Notes under the pieces: model-generated
What the model saw: only the letters and a program-made list of their open reading frames with translations
Database searches by the model: none
What the model was told of the DNA's origin: nothing
Shown here: piece by piece, positions 24,036 to 27,453 of the stretch
Position numbering within the stretch: the stretch's first letter is position 1
Layout of the letters: each line of letters opens with the position of its first letter
Position numbers and translations under genes: made by a program
Assembly (NCBI GenBank): GCA_049965715.1
Contig: JBMFWA010000019.1
Span: 1-27,453 of the forward strand
DNA: 27,453 nt
Reading direction: 5' to 3'
Origin: JAKAFX01 sp049965715
Lineage (GTDB): Archaea > Thermoplasmatota > Thermoplasmata > Thermoplasmatales > Thermoplasmataceae

Positions 24036-25973
24036 ATGGTCAGGAACGTATCTATAGGAAACGGAAGGCTGCTTATTCTTCTGGACGATCAGTACAGAAT
24101 TTCTGACTTTTATTATTCAGAATGTCAGGGTGAAAATCATTCAATGGGTCATCCATTCCGGTTTGGCATCTCCGTCAATGGAAATTTTCAGTGGGTTAAT
24201 AAACAGATCATCAGGAAGATAGATTATCTCGATAACACCATGATTGGCAGATGCAGCTATGAATATGGAGGAATAAGTATAGGTTCAACCGATTTCGTTG
24301 ACATATACGAGGATGTATATGTAAAGCATCTTACCGTTGAGAACAGGAATTCAGAAAAATCTGAAATTGACCTGTTCTTCCATCAGGACTTCTACATATA
24401 CGGGAACAATATAGGGGATACTGCCCAGTATTTCCCGGATTTGAACTCCATTGTGCATTATAAGGGAAAGAGGTATTTTCTCATTTCATCAATAGATTCA
24501 AAAAATGAAAGGCTCGATCAGTACGCCATGGGCGTTAAGGATTTCAACGGTCTGGAAGGGGTCTGGAAGGATGCTGAGGATGGAAAACTGTCAATGAGCC
24601 CGGTAGCCATAGGGTCTGTAGATTCCATCTTGAGGCATCATTTGAGCCTGAACCAGGGTGAGCGCGCTGATGTCTTCTATTACATATACTGCGGCACTGA
24701 CCTTGAATCTGTAAAGATGGGCCTTAAGAACCTACGGTTTGAACAACTGAAACGTCTGGAAACAAGAACATCAAACTACTGGCATCTCTGGGTTACAAAG
24801 GAGTCTCCAGCAATCCCGGAAAGTTGGGACAGGATTTACAAGCGTTCACTCATAATAATAAGATCCCATATGGCGGATTCTGGAGGAATCGTAGCATCAG
24901 GAGACAGCGAGAACCTTAAGTTCAACAGGGACGGTTATTATTACGTGTGGCCCAGAGACGCATCCATTGCAGCATTTTCCCTGATACGCGCGAATCATGC
25001 AGGGACTGTGAGGCCGTTCTTCGAGTTTGCTAAATCCGTGGTGACGGGCGATGGATATTTTCTTCATAAGTACGATTCATCAGGCACCCCATCAAGCAGC
25101 TGGTTGCCAAGAATCCATGAGGGCAGGAGCGTACTGCCACTCCAGGAGGATGAGACTTCACTGGTTATATGGGCCTTATGGTCCCATTTCAAGCGGGTCA
25201 GGGACATAGATTTTGTGTCGGATTATTATGAAACCCTGATACGAAAATCCGCTGATTTTATCCTCAAGTTCAGGGATTCAGAAGGATTGCCCAAGAGTTC
25301 CTATGATATATGGGAGGAGAGATTCGGCGTTCATACCTTTACCATATCAAGCTGTTATGCTGCACTGAAAGCATCTGCTAACTTCGCAAGAACATTTGGC
25401 GATGATTATTATGCAAAAGAGTATGAAGATGCTGCCACCAACATGCGTTCTGTGTTTGAGAGGCAATTCTATTCAGAAGAAAAGGGAATATATGCAAGGG
25501 GCATCATTGATGGAAGTCTAGATTTCACACCGGACAGTGCAATTTCATCCATAGCACTCCTCAACATGGAGCGTGCAAGTGATCCCAGGGTAGTCAGAAG
25601 CATGCAAACCATCATGGATAACCTGTGGGTGAGACCAAATGGCGGGATTGCAAGGTATAGAAACGATCCATATCACAATTCTCATAGAGATATGAATCTT
25701 CCAGGCAACCCGTGGATCATAACAACGTTGTGGATAGCCCAATATTATTTGAGGCTGGGGGATCAAAAAAAGGCCGCTGATCTCATAGACTGGTGCGTAT
25801 CAAACGCTCTTCTTTCCGGCGTGCTCCCTGAACAGGTTGACCCAATCAGTGGTAAGCCTGTTTCTGTCTCTCCTCTGGTCTGGAGCCACGCACAGTTTGT
25901 GATAACAATGCATGACTATGCCGACTACAGGATACAGCAAGAACGTATAGCGACAGGACAAAAAGTTGCATAA
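24036..25973 (+). CDS. Glycoside hydrolase family 15 protein (glucoamylase or trehalase)
   Basis: About 645 residues, as in archaeal GH15 enzymes. An N-terminal beta-sandwich domain (about 1-250) begins with MVRNVSIGNGRLLILLDDQYRI. The catalytic (alpha/alpha)6 barrel follows: NRDGYYYVWPRDASIAA, WLPRIHEG, and the general acid Glu in DIWEER (427-428), followed by FTISSCYAALKA. The general base Glu599 is in LPEQVDPISG, followed by SPLVWSHAQF. The enzyme removes glucose from alpha-linked glucans or splits trehalose; some Thermoplasma GH15 proteins have been reported as trehalases, and sequence alone does not decide. No signal peptide is seen, so it is probably cytoplasmic. ATG 24036 fits both the family start and the box 29 bases upstream; an ATG 11 codons earlier is less likely. 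Confidence 0.9.
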   Translation: MVRNVSIGNGRLLILLDDQYRISDFYYSECQGENHSMGHPFRFGISVNGNFQWVNKQIIRKIDYLDNTMIGRCSYEYGGISIGSTDFVDIYEDVYVKHLTVENRNSEKSEIDLFFHQDFYIYGNNIGDTAQYFPDLNSIVHYKGKRYFLISSIDSKNERLDQYAMGVKDFNGLEGVWKDAEDGKLSMSPVAIGSVDSILRHHLSLNQGERADVFYYIYCGTDLESVKMGLKNLRFEQLKRLETRTSNYWHLWVTKESPAIPESWDRIYKRSLIIIRSHMADSGGIVASGDSENLKFNRDGYYYVWPRDASIAAFSLIRANHAGTVRPFFEFAKSVVTGDGYFLHKYDSSGTPSSSWLPRIHEGRSVLPLQEDETSLVIWALWSHFKRVRDIDFVSDYYETLIRKSADFILKFRDSEGLPKSSYDIWEERFGVHTFTISSCYAALKASANFARTFGDDYYAKEYEDAATNMRSVFERQFYSEEKGIYARGIIDGSLDFTPDSAISSIALLNMERASDPRVVRSMQTIMDNLWVRPNGGIARYRNDPYHNSHRDMNLPGNPWIITTLWIAQYYLRLGDQKKAADLIDWCVSNALLSGVLPEQVDPISGKPVSVSPLVWSHAQFVITMHDYADYRIQQERIATGQKVA

Positions 25974-26317
25974 CAGTAAGGCGATTTGAAACCATATCCG
26001 TGGGATCATAGATATATGATGATGGAAATCTTAGATTCCCGCTGGCCAGAAGCTACTCTTTCTCTCATATCAAATCATTTGAATTTACTGATGCGGCAAA
26101 ATAAGAGGCAATATCAATCTGGTCTGTTTCAATTCTGTCTACTGCCAGAAGTCCCTGCGCGGTGAGAAAGATTGCAGGCTTTCGCTCGTTTTCACCCTGT
26201 CTTGCAAAAGAAGAGTCCTCAATAAAATATGTTAAAATAAATTATAGGTGCACAAATGGGATACAACTTAACAAGCATCCGGGATCCAAATAAAAATTGA
26301 AAAATGAATAAGAACAA
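25974..26317. other. 344-base intergenic region between convergent genes
   Basis: No intact gene, tRNA or clear repeat was found. It contains an orphan open frame on the minus strand (26065-26241) that lacks a start, an A/T-rich stretch at 26220-26245, and the terminator-like hairpin of the surface-protein gene at its right end. It looks like decaying sequence. Confidence 0.5.
26065..26241 (-). pseudogene. Possible gene remnant: start-less C-terminal fragment
   Basis: On the minus strand a frame runs about 58 codons from just after a TAA (26242-26244) to a TGA at 26065-26067, with no ATG, GTG or TTG near its beginning. Its product has protein-like composition: EDSSFARQGENERKP, then AIFLTAQGLLAVDRI and DQIDIASYFAASVNSND, suggestive of two amphipathic helices near a C-terminus. 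I cannot assign a family. The compositional quality exceeds that expected of random sequence, so a degraded gene is plausible, but the stretch is short and chance is not excluded. Confidence 0.3.
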
Positions 26318-26330
26318 TTACTTCTTATTC
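26288..26330 (-). terminator. Hairpin plus T-rich tail at the end of the surface-protein gene
   Basis: Perfect 9-base inverted repeat, minus-strand GAATAAGAA and TTCTTATTC, at 26322-26330 and 26306-26314 with a 7-base loop. It is followed on the minus strand by the T-rich run ATTTTTCAATTTTTATTT. The TAA stop codon begins in the upstream arm's edge, so the hairpin overlaps the last codons of the gene. The T-rich tail fits archaeal termination. Confidence 0.5.
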
Positions 26331-27157
26331 AGTGGGATCTGTTCGATCTGAGTCCTTCCTCTGGAGACATTCGTTCCCTCCTTCGGTTTCGATTTGCCGG
26401 GCCCTTTTCCTTTCCTGTTACGTAATATAAGTACCAGAGCAACTACGATTATCACAACCACAGCAATTGCGATTATTGCAATTGTCAGTATTGAGATAGG
26501 AACAGGTGGTGCAGGTTCAACCACGGCAAGTGGAGTACCAGTAAGATCAGAAACTGGAATAATAGAGGTTGCCGTGTTCCCTGTTACACTGAAGTCTGTA
26601 GCATATTCCCATGCGCTACCGGTCCAGTATTGAATTCCACCAACTTTTGATGAGGTGATGGATGAATTTGTTATGGAAATCAAGGCATTTCCGGAGTTCG
26701 TTCCCGTGATTTTCAGGTCATAATATAACACCGCAGGAGTTGATGTGTTCTTCGTGACAGTTGTTGGCTGACCGCTATACGAGGAAGCCAGAACCGTGAA
26801 CTGGGTATATGTAGGAGACGAGGAGGATTCGATTATTACCACAAAGTTAAGTTCTGTCAGGTTTGCATAGCCATATCCATTATCAATATAAGTAGTGGTG
26901 GAGCTTTCCATCAATGGACCTGGTACTGACGATGATTCGACAATGAACGGCACTGATACACTATCGCCATACTTATCACTTGCAGTAATCGTGGCAGTAC
27001 CGGAAGCAGTTGTTGGAACAACTATACTTGCCGTAAAGGAACCGGTGCTTGTGCTTGTTATTAATGAAGGCGAGGTGGAAATAAGAGTTCCGGCAAAAGT
27101 AACATTAATCCTTAACTCGTTATTTTTTACGGAATAGATTGCAGAATCTTTTTTCAT
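26318..27157 (-). CDS. C-terminal part of a cell-surface beta-rich protein, probably 5'-truncated
   Basis: 279 residues from ATG 27157. The protein is Ser/Thr-rich with Ig-like or similar beta repeats (SFTASIVVPTTASGTATITASDKYGDSVSVPFIV, YTQFTVLASSYSGQPTTVT, NSGNALISITNSS). A C-terminal membrane helix lies at about residues 222-246 (ISILTIAIIAIAVVVIIVVALVLIL), followed by a basic cytoplasmic tail (RNRKGKGPGKSKPKEG). This layout is that of an anchored surface protein, yet it has no signal peptide and no ribosome site. The frame closes three codons upstream (TAA), but another frame across the A-run at 27149-27154 continues the beta-protein sequence upstream. A transposase gene starts 90 bases away. 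I infer a truncated, probably non-functional gene. Confidence 0.65.
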   Translation of the reverse strand: MKKDSAIYSVKNNELRINVTFAGTLISTSPSLITSTSTGSFTASIVVPTTASGTATITASDKYGDSVSVPFIVESSSVPGPLMESSTTTYIDNGYGYANLTELNFVVIIESSSSPTYTQFTVLASSYSGQPTTVTKNTSTPAVLYYDLKITGTNSGNALISITNSSITSSKVGGIQYWTGSAWEYATDFSVTGNTATSIIPVSDLTGTPLAVVEPAPPVPISILTIAIIAIAVVVIIVVALVLILRNRKGKGPGKSKPKEGTNVSRGRTQIEQIPLNKK

Positions 27158-27197
27158 AAGTTGTTATGGAACCAGTTGTTTGACCAGTGATGGTAAC
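27149..27197 (-). pseudogene. Out-of-frame upstream remnant of the surface-protein gene
   Basis: In another minus-strand frame the sequence reads VTITGQTTGSITTYEK, matching the style of the adjoining surface protein. Losing one base from the six-A run (27149-27154) would join it to KDSAIYSVKNN in the annotated frame. It has no start codon and loses protein character near 27200. Confidence 0.4.
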
Positions 27198-27213
27198 ATG
27201 CTGATACCAAAAA

Positions 27214-27223
27214 CATTTATATG
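27214..27223 (+). promoter_or_regulatory. TATA-like box for the transposase gene
   Basis: CATTTATATG, centred about 28 bases before ATG 27247, so a leaderless message is likely. Read on the other strand the same element (ATATAAATG) could also serve the truncated surface gene. Confidence 0.4.
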
Positions 27224-27246
27224 CATATTACGTATATATACGCCAT

Positions 27247-27453
27247 ATGGATAATCTTCCTGACTGGGTCCTGGAGTACAAGACCAAAGGTGTTGAGATC
27301 AGGGTTTTCGGTGGTAGGTACTACGCTTATAGGGTATCCAGCAAATACGATGCGGATCTCAGGAGAGCGAAGAAGATAACGGGAGAATACCTTGGCGTCG
27401 TTACCAGGGATGGCATAGTGAAGAAGAGCTCGATAACCGGGATAAGGGGGGAT
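27247..27453 (+). CDS. Transposase, IS4/IS1634-like, N-terminal part (cut by window edge)
   Basis: 69 codons are visible. The sequence MDNLPDWVLEYKTKGVEI, then GGRYYAYRVSSKYDADLRRAKKITGEYLGVVTRDGI, follows the N-terminal pattern of archaeal DDE transposases of the IS4/IS1634-like group (P-x-W-V...K-x-K-G...YYxY...KxTGEYLG-T-x-D-G-I). The catalytic Asp-Asp-Glu domain lies outside the window. The start ATG 27247 is fitted by the box 28 bases upstream. The family is recalled from pattern, so the exact IS group is uncertain. Confidence 0.75.
   Translation, partial: MDNLPDWVLEYKTKGVEIRVFGGRYYAYRVSSKYDADLRRAKKITGEYLGVVTRDGIVKKSSITGIRGD

Larger units (their letters stand above)
27200..27453 (+). 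mobile_element. Left end of an insertion sequence (boundary approximate)
   Basis: Inferred from the transposase gene at 27247 and from the loss of the surface-protein sequence near 27200. The terminal inverted repeat and target duplication cannot be recognised because the other end is outside the window. Confidence 0.5.

Noticed and set aside
27191..27199. ATG at 27199 (minus) as a start for the surface-protein gene
   Set aside because: It opens an 11-codon frame that ends at TAA and does not join the surface-protein frame.
1..27453. CRISPR arrays, tRNA or rRNA genes and toxin-antitoxin pairs
   Set aside because: By eye no regularly spaced repeats, cloverleaf-like sequences, rRNA motifs or small paired genes of that kind were found.

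Overview
The window reads as archaeal chromosome, most likely from the order Thermoplasmatales (or close relatives in Thermoplasmata). The reasons are: a complete nurA-herA-mre11-rad50 DNA-end-resection cluster; many genes with an A/T-rich TATA-like box about 23-33 bases before the start codon and little or no leader; internal operon genes preceded by GGTGA/GAGGTG-type ribosome sites; use of TTG and GTG starts; and family content typical of acidophilic thermoplasmas (secreted penicillin-acylase-like hydrolase, GH15 glucoamylase/trehalase, geranylgeranyl-reductase-like flavoprotein, SCP2-like protein). I cannot name the species. The sequence is almost entirely coding; no rRNA, tRNA or CRISPR array was seen.

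Layout. 1-323 (minus): start of a membrane-anchored, probably exported protein cut by the window edge. 408-4837 (minus): a flavoprotein of the geranylgeranyl reductase family, an unknown protein, a small membrane protein and a membrane-anchored penicillin-amidase-family hydrolase; the last two overlap by ATGA. 4905-5513 (minus): metallo-beta-lactamase-fold hydrolase. 5666-6049 (plus): small unknown protein. 6057-12451 (minus): nurA, herA, mre11, rad50 with overlapping ends, an evident co-transcribed repair operon. 12631-14794 (plus): a 14-helix drug-export type MFS pump and an overlapping MarR regulator, with a 17-bp palindrome at the promoter. 14865-16857 (minus): ABC-2 exporter, ATPase then permease. 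17017-18216 (plus): second MFS transporter. 18290-20748 (plus): an alkylglycerone-phosphate-synthase-like FAD enzyme followed by a lipid (diacylglycerol/sphingosine-type) kinase whose reading frame has no ordinary start codon. 20753-23802 (minus): SCP2-like lipid carrier, iron alcohol dehydrogenase and aldehyde dehydrogenase in one tight operon. 24036-25973 (plus): GH15 glycosidase. 25974-27453: a decaying zone with an orphan reading-frame fragment, a beta-rich surface-protein gene that seems to have lost its 5' end, and the beginning of a transposase gene.

How the parts fit. The repair operon encodes the standard archaeal end-resection machine. The two convergent operons at 18.3-23.8 kb are both suggestive of lipid or hydrophobic-substrate metabolism (ether-bond enzyme plus lipid kinase; carrier plus alcohol and aldehyde oxidation), and the flavoprotein at the left end belongs to a family that saturates isoprenoid chains. 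I saw no clear defence or wholly new system. The most notable observations are the ACG-start lipid kinase, the archaeal AGPS-like gene with its complete motifs, the MarR palindrome and the transposon-truncated, frameshifted surface gene at the right edge.
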